64,000 bases of DNA from assembly GCF_023715705.1 (NCBI RefSeq), contig NZ_JAMBOS010000012.1:1-64000 (forward strand). Reading direction: 5' to 3'. The translations under genes were made by a program, and so were the position numbers. Positions 25,121-33,625 of the stretch are shown piece after piece. The notes below the pieces were generated by a model. It was not told the origin of the DNA. It saw nothing but the letters and a program-made list of their open reading frames with translations, and made no database searches. Source of the DNA: Halalkalibacter oceani. GTDB taxonomy: Bacteria; Bacillota; Bacilli; Bacillales; Bacillaceae_D. Positions within the stretch are counted from its first letter, which is position 1. The number at the start of each line of letters is the position of its first letter.

Positions 25121-25269
25121 CGCCCGTCGATCTATGGATTCCACTGCTCGCTGAATATGGCTTTCCTGTTGTGGTCACATTTTATTTGCTTCATCGTTTA
25201 GAGAAGAAGCTCGATAATGTCACAGTAGCAGTCGAACAGCTGCCAGGCAAGCTCAACATCTCGGACTGA
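25117..25269 (+). CDS. yvrJ: YvrJ-family small membrane protein
   Basis: A 50-residue protein starting at ATG 25117, overlapping the DUF2922 stop. One hydrophobic helix (residues about 8-26, PLLAEYGFPVVVTFYLLHRL) is followed by a charged amphipathic tail (EKKLDNVTVAVEQL). This is the YvrJ pattern. It may anchor or organise its two small neighbours at the membrane, but their roles are unknown. The short length puts it below many gene-calling limits. Confidence 0.8.
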   Translation: MTPVDLWIPLLAEYGFPVVVTFYLLHRLEKKLDNVTVAVEQLPGKLNISD

Positions 25270-25276
25270 TTGGAGA

Positions 25277-25322
25277 GAGAGCCGCATCCGGTTTGGGAAA
25301 CCAGCCCCCGGATGCGGCTCTC
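25277..25322 (+). terminator. terminator of the DUF1659-DUF2922-YvrJ cluster
   Basis: Arms GAGAGCCGCATCCGG and CCGGATGCGGCTCTC (15 bp, perfect), with an ATTTTGTC tail, 8 bases after the YvrJ stop. Confidence 0.92.
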
Positions 25323-25480
25323 ATTTTGTCAAAAGATAAGGATGTTCCGCACATTTTTTTATTTTGACAGCCTGTAATTGAAACAGAAAATTTTCTTTCC
25401 TGTATTTTACTGTTTTAGAAAAGGAATGTTCACGCACACTATCGATATGGAACTTCTATTACGATGACGGAGGAAGAGTG

Positions 25481-26476
25481 ATGACGACGAATGTGAAACT
25501 GAATTCTTCAGAAATAAGCCTGCTATGGAATGATCGTCACAGTAATGATTTAACCAGCACCATGCTCAGTCAATTTTTGCAGCATGTGGAAAATCCGGTA
25601 ATCGAACAGTTGCTTCAGGCGGCGAAAAGCAATTGCGACAATCAGCTGACAAAGCTTACTCATCTCTATAAGGCAGAAGGCTTACCCGTTTCGGAAAGTT
25701 TGCAGGCGGAGCTGCATGACCATACTTCCAAATTATACTCCGACCAATTTTATTTGTTTTATTTGAACAACATCGCCAAATTTTCGATGCAAACCTATTC
25801 TTTAGCTTTAAGCAACGCTTATCGCCATGACATTCGCCACCTGATGCACCAGGCTTTGAACAAAAGTATCGTATTGCATGATCAAGTGGTGAAAGCGATG
25901 GCTGAAACCGGTGAGCTGATTCGTCCTCCTGCCATCGAGCCACCAGCCTCGATTTCCTATGTGCAAATAGCTACTTTTGTCGATCGTTGGACGAATGATA
26001 GACGCCTTATGACGGCGTTAGAGATTTCTAATTTTTTTAGCAATATTCAAAACAATGTGCTCGGACGCTCACTCCTGATCGGCTTCAGTCAAGTCGCCCA
26101 TGATACAGAAGTCCGCTACTATTTTATTAAAGGACGCGACATTGCTGAGAAACATTTAAAAATCTTTCGCGCCTTTTTGGACGATCATCATTTGCCAACT
26201 CCGGAAACATGGGATTGTGAAGCAACCTCTTCTACGAAGCCGCCATTTACCGATAAGCTGATGATAACCCATATTTTGTACTTAAGTGCGACCAGCATTT
26301 CCAACTATGGTCTTGCCATTAGTAGTGAGGCACAGAAAGATACGATCACCGCTTACACAAGACTCGCTGCGGAAGTCATGAAGTTTGCTCAAGAGGGCAC
26401 CAAATTGATGATAAAACGAAATTGGTACGAACAGCCGCCGGTTGGTCCTGATCGGAACCGATTTGCGAAGCGTTAG
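25481..26476 (+). CDS. DUF3231 protein
   Basis: A 331-residue, all-helical, soluble protein of the DUF3231 family. It consists of two copies of a four-helix unit, roughly residues 1-165 and 170-331, with the related texts DQFYLFYLNNIAKFSMQTYS and MITHILYLSATSISNYGLAI. The predicted fold is ferritin- or hemerythrin-like, but I see no conserved metal ligands that I would trust. Function is unknown. Start 25481 (GGAGGAAG upstream) is preferred to the GTG three bases before. It is first in a run of genes reaching gerA; the next gene begins 3 bases after its stop. Confidence 0.75.
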   Translation: MTTNVKLNSSEISLLWNDRHSNDLTSTMLSQFLQHVENPVIEQLLQAAKSNCDNQLTKLTHLYKAEGLPVSESLQAELHDHTSKLYSDQFYLFYLNNIAKFSMQTYSLALSNAYRHDIRHLMHQALNKSIVLHDQVVKAMAETGELIRPPAIEPPASISYVQIATFVDRWTNDRRLMTALEISNFFSNIQNNVLGRSLLIGFSQVAHDTEVRYYFIKGRDIAEKHLKIFRAFLDDHHLPTPETWDCEATSSTKPPFTDKLMITHILYLSATSISNYGLAISSEAQKDTITAYTRLAAEVMKFAQEGTKLMIKRNWYEQPPVGPDRNRFAKR

Positions 26477-26479
26477 CCT

Positions 26480-26950
26480 ATGGAAAACGAACGCAAAGTG
26501 GAAGCGATTTTATGGAGCATTGCTTTTCCAGGCTTCGGGCAGCTCTTAAATAAGAAATACGTCAAAGGATTCATTTTTGTCACTCTTGAATTTGCCGTTA
26601 ACGTCCAGGCGAGATTAAATGCAGCGATTATTCCCAGTTTTTACGGACAAGGCCAGACGGCTAATGACACCGTTAATTACCAGTGGATCATGTTTTACCC
26701 CTGTTTATACTTATTCTCGATGTATGATGCGTACCGGGATGCCCCCGGCCAGAGAATGCGCTATGCGGCAATTCCCTTTGCGATTTCCGCCTATTTCGGA
26801 ACAGTCGGCGTGATTTATTCGCATCATGTTAAGATAGTTGGCTTTTTACTTGGGGTGATTTGGTCACCGATTCTATTTCATTTGACCGGCTTCTTTATTG
26901 GATTAGGTATACGTTTGATCGTCTTGACAATCATGAAGCCACAGTCATGA
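26480..26950 (+). CDS. four-helix membrane protein in the ger operon
   Basis: A 156-residue integral-membrane protein with four predicted helices (about 10-30, 65-85, 92-110 and 118-150). It opens with the ILWSIAFPGFGQLLNKKYVKG motif, like TM2-type proteins that have a PGxGQ motif before the first helix. It begins 3 bases after the DUF3231 stop, so translation is probably coupled, and ends about 90 bases before gerA. A place in the inner spore membrane is possible from the context; function is unknown. Confidence 0.65.
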   Translation: MENERKVEAILWSIAFPGFGQLLNKKYVKGFIFVTLEFAVNVQARLNAAIIPSFYGQGQTANDTVNYQWIMFYPCLYLFSMYDAYRDAPGQRMRYAAIPFAISAYFGTVGVIYSHHVKIVGFLLGVIWSPILFHLTGFFIGLGIRLIVLTIMKPQS

Positions 26951-27038
26951 TCCTTCACCGCATGCTGTGGTTTCGTTCATACATAGCTTCAGTCGCCAAA
27001 TCAAACTGCTAGCATGTCAGCAGCGGGAGGGAGATTTT

Positions 27039-28553
27039 GTGTCTTGGTTTACTTTAAAAAAACGGTTGGCGATCCCAACAAAGCAGATGGATCCCGAAGA
27101 GCCGATCACGACGGTCATTCAACAAGCCGTCTCTTCCAGTGACTTTTCCCATTATCAATTGCTCACACCGTCACGTGCTGTATGGCTGTCGTTTTACCAC
27201 ACGCTCGTTGACAAAGATTCCTTACACGAAGAATTAATCAAAAAACTGCAGAGCAACCCGTTTTCCACATTGGAAGAAATCAAAACATTTGTGACATTGG
27301 GCACACTTCGGCTGTCATCGGATGCCAAGCAGGTCAGCGACGCGTTAATGAGAGGACATGTTTGTCTTCAGCTTGAGGAATGTGATAAGCTGTGTCTCCT
27401 TATTCCGATTCCGACTGATACAAAACGTGACATTTCGATCCCGGAGGTTGAGTTCAGCGTCGTCGGCCCGAAGGAATCCTTTGTTGAATCACTCGATGTC
27501 AACATTTTTTTAGTACGAAAACGGATTCCCGTCCCAGAATTACGAACAACTGAATTTATCATCGGAAATCTATCAAGATCAAGAGTGTGCGTTCTTTATA
27601 TTGAATCAATTGCCAACGAAGCAAATGTGAGGACGATGATTCAGCGGGTCAGTGACATTCAGTTCGATCAGGTGATCGACAGCTCTTTCATCAATCAGAT
27701 GATTGAGGATAACTCATTGAGCCCTTTTCCACAATTTATTGATACCGAACGGCCTGACCGGGTAGCCGCTGCTCTTTCGGAAGGAAAAGTAATCGTCCTT
27801 GTTGACGGCTCTCCGCAGGCGATCACCGGTCCAACGACACTGATTGAGTTTTTCGCTGCTTTTGAGGATTACTTTATGTCCTGGCATATCGCAAGCGTCT
27901 TACGGTCGATTCGTTTGTTTTCCGTATGGTTCTCGACTTTCGCGACACCTCTCTATGTCTCTGTGCTTACTTATCATGCCGAAATCGTTCCGCAGGATTT
28001 GCTGGCGACGATTATTCTTTCGCGAAGCGCGATTCCGTTTCCGCCGATTCTTGAGGCTCTCTTTCTTGAAGTTACAATTGAACTGCTGCGTGAAGCGGGG
28101 GCCCGGCTTCCGACAAAGGTCGGGCAAACAATCGGTATCGTAGGCGGGATTGTGATCGGGACGGCGGCAGTCGAAGCCGGACTGACAAGTAACATCCTGT
28201 TAATTATTGTCGCCCTGGCCGCGCTGGCCTCCTTTACGACTCCCGTCTACCGGATGGGTAATACGATCAGGCTCCTTCGTTTTCCGTTTATTATCGCCGC
28301 CCAGCTTTGGGGACTAATCGCCCTGGCAGTCCTGTTCTGTTTTTTGTTAGTTCATTTACTTACCTTATCTTCGTTAGGCCGGCCTTATTTGGCGCCACTT
28401 TATCCGCCAAGACTGGCTGACTTCAAGGATGCCTTCTATCGCCTGCCGTTCAATTTTCAATCAGAACGTCCGCAACAACTACAAACGAAAAAGTCGAAAC
28501 GCTTTAATGCAAAAAAAGCGAAAAAGAAAAAGGATATCGATGAAGGACTCTAA
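27039..28553 (+). CDS. spore germination receptor, A subunit (GerA family)
   Basis: A 504-residue GerA/GerKA-type protein. Start GTG 27039 (GGGAGGGAG upstream) is preferred over the longer reading from 26967. The N-terminal soluble domain (about 1-240) is followed by membrane helices (about 270-460) that include SRSAIPFPPILEALFLEVTI and the RLPTKVGQTIGIVGGIVIGT motif. The A subunit acts with the B and C subunits in the inner spore membrane to sense germinants such as L-alanine or nutrients. The C-terminus is very basic (RFNAKKAKKKKDIDEGL), likely cytosolic. The substrate cannot be told from the sequence. Confidence 0.93.
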   Translation: MSWFTLKKRLAIPTKQMDPEEPITTVIQQAVSSSDFSHYQLLTPSRAVWLSFYHTLVDKDSLHEELIKKLQSNPFSTLEEIKTFVTLGTLRLSSDAKQVSDALMRGHVCLQLEECDKLCLLIPIPTDTKRDISIPEVEFSVVGPKESFVESLDVNIFLVRKRIPVPELRTTEFIIGNLSRSRVCVLYIESIANEANVRTMIQRVSDIQFDQVIDSSFINQMIEDNSLSPFPQFIDTERPDRVAAALSEGKVIVLVDGSPQAITGPTTLIEFFAAFEDYFMSWHIASVLRSIRLFSVWFSTFATPLYVSVLTYHAEIVPQDLLATIILSRSAIPFPPILEALFLEVTIELLREAGARLPTKVGQTIGIVGGIVIGTAAVEAGLTSNILLIIVALAALASFTTPVYRMGNTIRLLRFPFIIAAQLWGLIALAVLFCFLLVHLLTLSSLGRPYLAPLYPPRLADFKDAFYRLPFNFQSERPQQLQTKKSKRFNAKKAKKKKDIDEGL

Positions 28554-28609
28554 GATGAAGAACAGACGGGAGTGGCCAGATTGCTTACTTGCAGGAAAGG
28601 GGAAAGGAA

Positions 28610-29695
28610 ATGACCGAACACGCCAAACAATCCTTGCTTGTTCCGCCGTTTTTAGTGTTTTATCTGATTCATTCGATGCAAATCGGAGTTGGCATACTCG
28701 GCTTCGCCCGCTATATTGCCGAGGCGGCGGGCTTTCGGGCATGGATCGCCGTCATCCTGACAGGTTTGCTCTATCATCTCGTTATCTGGATGATGTATCA
28801 CATTCTTACGAATAAGCAATCACATATTATCGAGATCAACCGCTTTTTATTCGGCAAGCTATTTGGACATGTCCTCAGCTTTCTCTTTATGATTTATTTG
28901 CTGTTTCTGGCGATTACCGTGCTGCGGACCTACATAGAGGTCGTACAGACGTGGGTTTTTCCTGATTTGCCGACCTGGGCTCTTTCCCTCAGTCTGCTTG
29001 TTGTTGTTTATTATGCGGTCACTCATGGCTTTCGTGTCGTTGCCGGCGTTTGCTTTCTCGGTGTCGTCATCCCGTTATTCTTATTTTTAACAGCGTTCGC
29101 TACGTTTGAGTTTGCCACCTACCGCAACTTACTTCCATTATTTGACACATCCTTGAAAGTACAGCTTGATGCTGTGATGACGATGACATTAAGCTATCTC
29201 GGACCGGAAATCCTGCTCGTCTTTTATCCCTTTATCCAGGACGGGAAAAGGTCGCAAAAGTTTGCTCATTTTGCGATCCTGTTCACGACGTTTATCTATT
29301 TATTGATCGCCATTTTATCGTTTATTTTCTATAGTGAAAAACAGCTAAAAACGACCATATTTCCTACATTAAGTGCGTGGAAGGTCGTCGAGCTTCCATT
29401 TATTGAACGCTTTGAATATTTAGGCATCGCAACGTGGATGTTTGTCATTTTGCCCAATATTACACTTGGCATCTGGGCTGCGAGCCGCCTGCTCAAGCAG
29501 CAGTTGAAGATCGCCCACCGCATCACGCTACCTATCGTAACAATTGTTGCCTTTGCCATTTCTCTGCTCTTTGAAACCCGCTCCTTGATCGATGGGTTAA
29601 ACAATGCGGTTTCACTTGTCGGCCGTTATGTTACGTATCTCTATATACCCGTTTTGTTTATTTTGATGAAATGGAGGACAAGGAAGAAAACATGA
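28610..29695 (+). CDS. germination receptor B subunit (GerB family)
   Basis: A 361-residue, ten-helix protein of the APC-like GerB/GerKB family. Opening text LLVPPFLVFYLIHSMQIGVG and a later KVVELPFIERFEYLG segment are typical. The B subunit is thought to bind the germinant. Start 28610 sits behind AGGAAAGGGG; 28589 is less likely. The gap after gerA is 56 bases. It overlaps gerC by four bases (ATGA). Confidence 0.9.
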   Translation: MTEHAKQSLLVPPFLVFYLIHSMQIGVGILGFARYIAEAAGFRAWIAVILTGLLYHLVIWMMYHILTNKQSHIIEINRFLFGKLFGHVLSFLFMIYLLFLAITVLRTYIEVVQTWVFPDLPTWALSLSLLVVVYYAVTHGFRVVAGVCFLGVVIPLFLFLTAFATFEFATYRNLLPLFDTSLKVQLDAVMTMTLSYLGPEILLVFYPFIQDGKRSQKFAHFAILFTTFIYLLIAILSFIFYSEKQLKTTIFPTLSAWKVVELPFIERFEYLGIATWMFVILPNITLGIWAASRLLKQQLKIAHRITLPIVTIVAFAISLLFETRSLIDGLNNAVSLVGRYVTYLYIPVLFILMKWRTRKKT

Positions 29696-30768
29696 GACGA
29701 CAACTGTTTTTATTATGTGGCCTGCCTCTCCTGTTAAGCGGATGTGTGGAAACACTGATCCTTGATGAACTGCAGTTTATTCATTCAGTCGGATATGACT
29801 ATGTCGACGAAGAAAGGGTAGAAGGTACGGCAAGTATCCCGATTTATAAGATGGAAGAACAGGTTGGCAGTGAAACGATTTCTGCGATTGCCTCGACAAC
29901 TCGCGATGTTCGGCTGGAGCTGAATGCCAGATCCTCAAAACCGTTGCACAGCGGGAAGATTTCCTCGATTTTGTTCAGTGAAGAGATGGCACAAAAAATG
30001 GGAATCATGCAGATTCTTGATTCGTTCTCCCGCGATTCAGCTATCGGGATGCGAAATTTCATTTGTATCACCCGTGATTCCCCAAAAAGAATGCTTGAAC
30101 TATCTTCTCCATTGGAAATCGACATCGCTGTCTATATTAAGGAATTAATTGAACAGAATATCGACCGGCAGAACATTCCAACTTCCAATTTTCATTTGTT
30201 TTTGAAACAATATTATGAGGATGGGCAGGATCCATTTTTGCCGTATTTAAGCTTGAAGGAAAACACGGTTAAAATTGACGGGGTTGCTTTATTTCAAGGA
30301 GACCGTTATGCCGGTAAATTGAATTTAGAAGAAGCATTTATGATGAAAATTCTGCTTGAGCCGTTCGCAAATGGAACCTATGAAATCTCGCTTCCCGAAG
30401 AGGGTGAATATGCCGTACTTCAAAATATTCATTCAAAAGCCCACTATCATATTGAGCCGAATACGAATACGCCCGAGATCAATATCGTTGTCAATTTTAC
30501 CGGAAAATTAAATGAATACTCCGGCGGTGAGCTTGACAGTAAAACACTCACTGAAGTTGTCGAAACGCTAAAAAAGCAATTAGAAGATGATATTAAGGCG
30601 ACGCTCAGGCTTTTTCAAGAAAAAAACATTGACCCGCTCGGGATCGGCAGCCGGGTAAAAGCGCGCAACTACGGCTTTAAGCTTGACGAGTGGAAAGCGT
30701 ATTATCCGGATGCTGAAATTGATGTCACCGTAAACGTCAAAATTAAAGAAACCGGAATTCGTCAATAA
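29692..30768 (+). CDS. germination receptor C subunit, lipoprotein (GerC family)
   Basis: A 358-residue lipoprotein. The signal peptide ends in LLSGC (Cys 18 from the ATG at 29692). It shows GerC/GerAC texts such as ILDELQFIHSVGYDYVD, SKPLHSGKISSILFSEEMAQ and a C-terminal NYGFKLDEWKAYYPDA. GerC subunits are anchored to the outer face of the inner spore membrane and are needed for receptor function. It overlaps gerB by four bases, and GGAGGACAAGGA lies inside the gerB end. No terminator follows at once; the next gene (30827-31003) is on the other strand. Confidence 0.9.
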   Translation: MRRQLFLLCGLPLLLSGCVETLILDELQFIHSVGYDYVDEERVEGTASIPIYKMEEQVGSETISAIASTTRDVRLELNARSSKPLHSGKISSILFSEEMAQKMGIMQILDSFSRDSAIGMRNFICITRDSPKRMLELSSPLEIDIAVYIKELIEQNIDRQNIPTSNFHLFLKQYYEDGQDPFLPYLSLKENTVKIDGVALFQGDRYAGKLNLEEAFMMKILLEPFANGTYEISLPEEGEYAVLQNIHSKAHYHIEPNTNTPEINIVVNFTGKLNEYSGGELDSKTLTEVVETLKKQLEDDIKATLRLFQEKNIDPLGIGSRVKARNYGFKLDEWKAYYPDAEIDVTVNVKIKETGIRQ

Positions 30769-30826
30769 CAAAGCAAGTCAGACCGGTCCGGAGTTGGACT
30801 TACCGCTCTCCCGGCTACTTCTAGCC

Positions 30827-31003
30827 TTATCTTTGATCGGTTTCTTTTTCAGCAAGAAGCCGGTCAAGTTTTTTATTAATTTCAACGAGCTGATCCACTT
30901 GTCTTTTTCGGTTACCAAAAAACGAGATGATGGCAGCAAAAATGAAAAACAAAACAAGAAAGCTGACCAACTGATAAATGAATGAGCCAATATTGATATC
31001 CAT
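30827..31003 (-). CDS. small single-helix membrane protein (DUF4083-like)
   Basis: A 58-residue protein. One membrane helix (residues about 9-29) is followed by a basic then acidic coiled tail (NRKRQVDQLVEINKKLDRLL). This layout fits the short DUF4083-type Bacillus proteins. Start 31003 is chosen; ribosome site GAGGGGAG lies about 11 bases upstream, so spacing is long and the start is not certain. Function is unknown. It lies between gerC and msrA, transcribed against both. Confidence 0.6.
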   Translation of the reverse strand: MDINIGSFIYQLVSFLVLFFIFAAIISFFGNRKRQVDQLVEINKKLDRLLAEKETDQR

Positions 31004-31157
31004 CCCCAGAAAAACTCCCCTCACTTCTCAAGTCGTACATGTATCATATCAACGGCGGCGAAGGTATGTAAACCTTTATCAGCAAATGCAAATCAAGGGA
31101 AGATACCGGCGACGCGTGGTATACTACATGTAAGAAGCAGAAAAAGAGGTGAGAAAG

Positions 31158-31700
31158 ATGACAGAGCCTGTTTATGAAAAAGCGACCTTTGCCGGGGGCT
31201 GCTTCTGGTGCATGGTTAAGCCATTTGATCAATATGACGGCATTATTTCAGTCATATCCGGCTATACCGGCGGACATACGGAGAACCCGACGTACAAAGA
31301 GGTCTGCTCGGAAACAACCGGTCATTACGAAGCCGTGCAAATCACGTTTGATCCTGCCATCTTTTCGTATCAGCGTCTGGTTGAAATCTTCTGGCAGCAA
31401 ATAGACCCGACCGATCCAGGCGGACAATTTTATGATCGTGGCTCTTCTTATCGGACGGCGATTTTTTACCATTCCGAAGAACAACGAAAAATAGCGGAAC
31501 AGTCCAAAGAACTGCTCGCCGCCAGCGGACGCTTCACCAGGCCGATCGCGACGGAGATTCTGCCGGCTAAACCGTTTTACCCGGCGGAAGAATATCATCA
31601 GGACTATTACAAAAAGAACCCGCTTCATTACAACCGATACCGGATTGGTTCCGGACGGGAAGCATTTATTCAAACACATTGGAGGGCTGATGATGAGTAA
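31158..31700 (+). CDS. msrA: peptide methionine sulfoxide reductase A
   Basis: A 180-residue enzyme with the MsrA catalytic site GGCFWC near the N-terminus (nucleophile Cys 16). It is followed by [17 protein letters not shown] and [12 protein letters not shown]. It reduces (S)-methionine sulfoxide in free or protein-bound form and is recycled by thioredoxin. Start 31158 lies behind GAGGTGAG. The stop overlaps the msrB start by 8 bases, so the two are coupled. They repair both sulfoxide epimers. No CtsR or Spx box was identified. Confidence 0.95.
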   Translation: MTEPVYEKATFAGGCFWCMVKPFDQYDGIISVISGYTGGHTENPTYKEVCSETTGHYEAVQITFDPAIFSYQRLVEIFWQQIDPTDPGGQFYDRGSSYRTAIFYHSEEQRKIAEQSKELLAASGRFTRPIATEILPAKPFYPAEEYHQDYYKKNPLHYNRYRIGSGREAFIQTHWRADDE

Positions 31701-32127
31701 AGAAAGCAAAGAACAATTACAACAGCGTTTAACGCCAATGCAATATAAGGTTACACAGGAAAACGGGACCGAGCCGCCGTTCCAAAATGAATATTACGAT
31801 CTTGAAGAAGAAGGAATCTACGTCGACATCGTTTCCGGTAAGCCATTGTTTTCATCCCGCGATAAATATGATGCGGGCTGCGGTTGGCCAAGCTTCACCA
31901 AGCCGATTGCCGATGAAGAAATTTTGGAAAAGCAGGACCTGAGCCACGGCATGCGACGGATCGAAGTGAGAAGCAAGGAAGCGGATTCCCATCTCGGCCA
32001 CGTCTTCCCGGATGGACCCGGACCAAACGGCTTGCGCTACTGCATCAACTCAGCCGCCCTCCGCTTCATCCCAAAAGAACAACTCGACGAAAAAGGCTAC
32101 AGCGCCTATAAGAAATTATTTGAATAG
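31693..32127 (+). CDS. msrB: peptide methionine sulfoxide reductase B
   Basis: A 144-residue enzyme reducing (R)-methionine sulfoxide. Diagnostic segments are [33 protein letters not shown] and the active-site [11 protein letters not shown] with the catalytic Cys. The two CxxC zinc pairs of zinc-type MsrB are absent, as in B. subtilis. The lone Cys in GCGWPS may act as the recycling Cys. Start 31693 is behind GGAGGG, inside the msrA end; an ATG three bases before is the alternative. Confidence 0.95.
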   Translation: MSKESKEQLQQRLTPMQYKVTQENGTEPPFQNEYYDLEEEGIYVDIVSGKPLFSSRDKYDAGCGWPSFTKPIADEEILEKQDLSHGMRRIEVRSKEADSHLGHVFPDGPGPNGLRYCINSAALRFIPKEQLDEKGYSAYKKLFE

Positions 32128-32170
32128 GACTTGTTCCAAAAGGTCGAACTTCACCTTTTAGAACAAGTCC
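32127..32170 (+). terminator. hairpin after msrAB
   Basis: GGACTTGTTC-AAAAGGT with ACCTTTT-GAACAAGTCC begins at the msrB stop codon. No T tract follows on the plus strand, so it may only stabilise the message. Confidence 0.55.
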
Positions 32171-32534
32171 GAAGCAGCGTACGAAGCCGCTGCCTTCCCT
32201 TTGGTGATCTCTGCGATACGGTGAGTGGAGTCTGCACAGGGGTTTAAAACGAGCAGGAAAGTGGGGTTCTTTCCTGCTCGTTTGTGCAGAACGGAACCAC
32301 CGACTCATCTAGGACAGCCTTTTCGGCTTGCGAAGTCGTTACAGCTTTTTAACTCCCAGAGAGAAGTGGAGTGCTGTACCATGACAATAAAGTTATTTAG
32401 TTTTATACCTCCATCAAGCATGAGGCTGGGAAAAAGGTAGTTTTTTTACCGTTTTCCCAGCCTCTATAAGCACCTGTTAATTCAAGTTCACTATTTTTTC
32501 ATTTGCTTCCTACTTTACAAGTAAAAAAATGCGT
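32171..32534. other. gene-free stretch with two further hairpins
   Basis: The gap of about 400 bases after msrB has a perfect 15-bp stem AAACGAGCAGGAAAG/CTTTCCTGCTCGTTT (32247-32283). Further on it has GAGGCTGGGAAAA with TTTTCCCAGCCTC (32422-32464), an internal TTTTTTT and further pairing GGTA/TACC. The latter is a member of the CTGGG-AAAAGG terminator family and lies about 70 bases after the leftward nucleotidyltransferase stop. Text near 32175-32195 (CAGCGTACGAAGCCGCTGCC) recalls 33553-33572. No coding sequence was seen. Confidence 0.6.
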
Positions 32535-33344
32535 TTAAGAATGTTTAGTTAAATAAGAATTTAATTTCTTCATAAACATTAGATCAATGTCAAACTGGTA
32601 ATAATTAGAAAGTACAAGAACTAACCCTTTACCTACATTAATTGCATTAGAATAGGCAAGATATAAGTTTTCTTTATCTACTTTTGACGTAATTGAAGCA
32701 TACTCACCATACGCCTTTTCTGAGAGGTCATCTTCTAAGTTTTTTGTAGCGTTCAGCCAACGTTCTACATTTTTTTCACGAATCCTAATCAATTGTAAAA
32801 CGTATTTTTGAACATATGTCAGACATTCCGCTGAACGTGCAATTTCCCCTCTTTTTAAAACGTTTACACCCATAAGCCATGCGTTAGCAAAGTTATTAAA
32901 AGCAAAATTGACATTCTCATTCGTCATTCTTTCCGGTCCTTCACCTTTTAGATAATCTAAACATGCTTTTAATTTTCCTGTTATATCGTAAATAAACATA
33001 GATTCTGTGTCAGGGAAAACGCCTGTGTCCTTAAATGTCTTAATAACTTCAATCTCAGATTCGGGCTGAAAATGAAATTCCCCTCTAATTAAGTTGGAAA
33101 ACACGACAACTTCAGAACCAAACTCATTAAAAAAGAGTAAATCATAGGGGGCAATATTTCTAATCCATTTAGAAGACTCAAATTGTTCAATTTCTGTATT
33201 TTTTAAAAAGATATAGAACTCAACATCCGAATATTGGTCCCCTTCACCTTTTGTAAACGATCCATACATCATACATGCACATATGTGAGGATCACTCTGA
33301 CACTTCTCTTTAATTTTTGTAATTACTTTTTCCTGTAATAGCAT
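32535..33344 (-). CDS. lincosamide nucleotidyltransferase (Lnu(B)/(F)-like)
   Basis: A 269-residue nucleotidyltransferase. The core ACMMYGSFTKGEGDQYSDVEFYIFL is the polymerase-beta-like GSF...DxE catalytic motif and is very close to what I recall of Lnu(B)-type enzymes. LIRGEFHF, LMGVNVLKRGEIARS and the IREKNVERWLN segment agree. Such enzymes adenylylate lincomycin and clindamycin and so inactivate them. ATG 33344 is used; TTG 33350 is nearer the AGGAGG site. The gene is clearly more AT-rich than its neighbours, with repeat debris on both sides, which suggests horizontal acquisition. Substrate is inferred from similarity only. Confidence 0.8.
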   Translation of the reverse strand: MLLQEKVITKIKEKCQSDPHICACMMYGSFTKGEGDQYSDVEFYIFLKNTEIEQFESSKWIRNIAPYDLLFFNEFGSEVVVFSNLIRGEFHFQPESEIEVIKTFKDTGVFPDTESMFIYDITGKLKACLDYLKGEGPERMTNENVNFAFNNFANAWLMGVNVLKRGEIARSAECLTYVQKYVLQLIRIREKNVERWLNATKNLEDDLSEKAYGEYASITSKVDKENLYLAYSNAINVGKGLVLVLSNYYQFDIDLMFMKKLNSYLTKHS

Positions 33345-33375
33345 ATACAAAATAACCTCCTAATTTTTTTATTCA

Positions 33376-33423
33376 TTAAAGAGTCTTTTGCATATCTACC
33401 ACTGGACAACATGAGCAACACAT
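33376..33423 (-). CDS. 15-residue leader peptide upstream of the lincosamide gene
   Basis: Minus strand ATG 33423 to TAA 33376 encodes MCCSCCPVVDMQKTL. It is preceded by AAAGGAG nine bases upstream. It ends 13 bases before the AGGAGG of the resistance gene. Small ORFs with a ribosome site placed like this upstream of ribosome-targeted resistance genes are known attenuators, where stalling exposes or extends the downstream message. Four Cys in the first six codons is unusual. No clear pair of alternative stems was found by eye. Confidence 0.5.
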   Translation of the reverse strand: MCCSCCPVVDMQKTL

Positions 33424-33625
33424 ATCTTCATGCTCCTTTCTTTTATAACTTAATAATTGTACCAAATTTATTAACATTAGACACTACGCAGTAAAAAAAG
33501 CTTTATTATCAATATAACTTTATATTTCTGCACAGGTTCTTCTCTCTGGACGAGTAGCGTACGAAGCTACGGCCTCTTGAGCATAGCATTGCTTGAAGGT
33601 CATACCCCCTCTTCCACTGCTCTTC

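Noticed and set aside
33506-33600. Possible tRNA or small RNA in the gap after the leader peptide
   Set aside because: No cloverleaf or T-loop text; the region looks like repeat remains.
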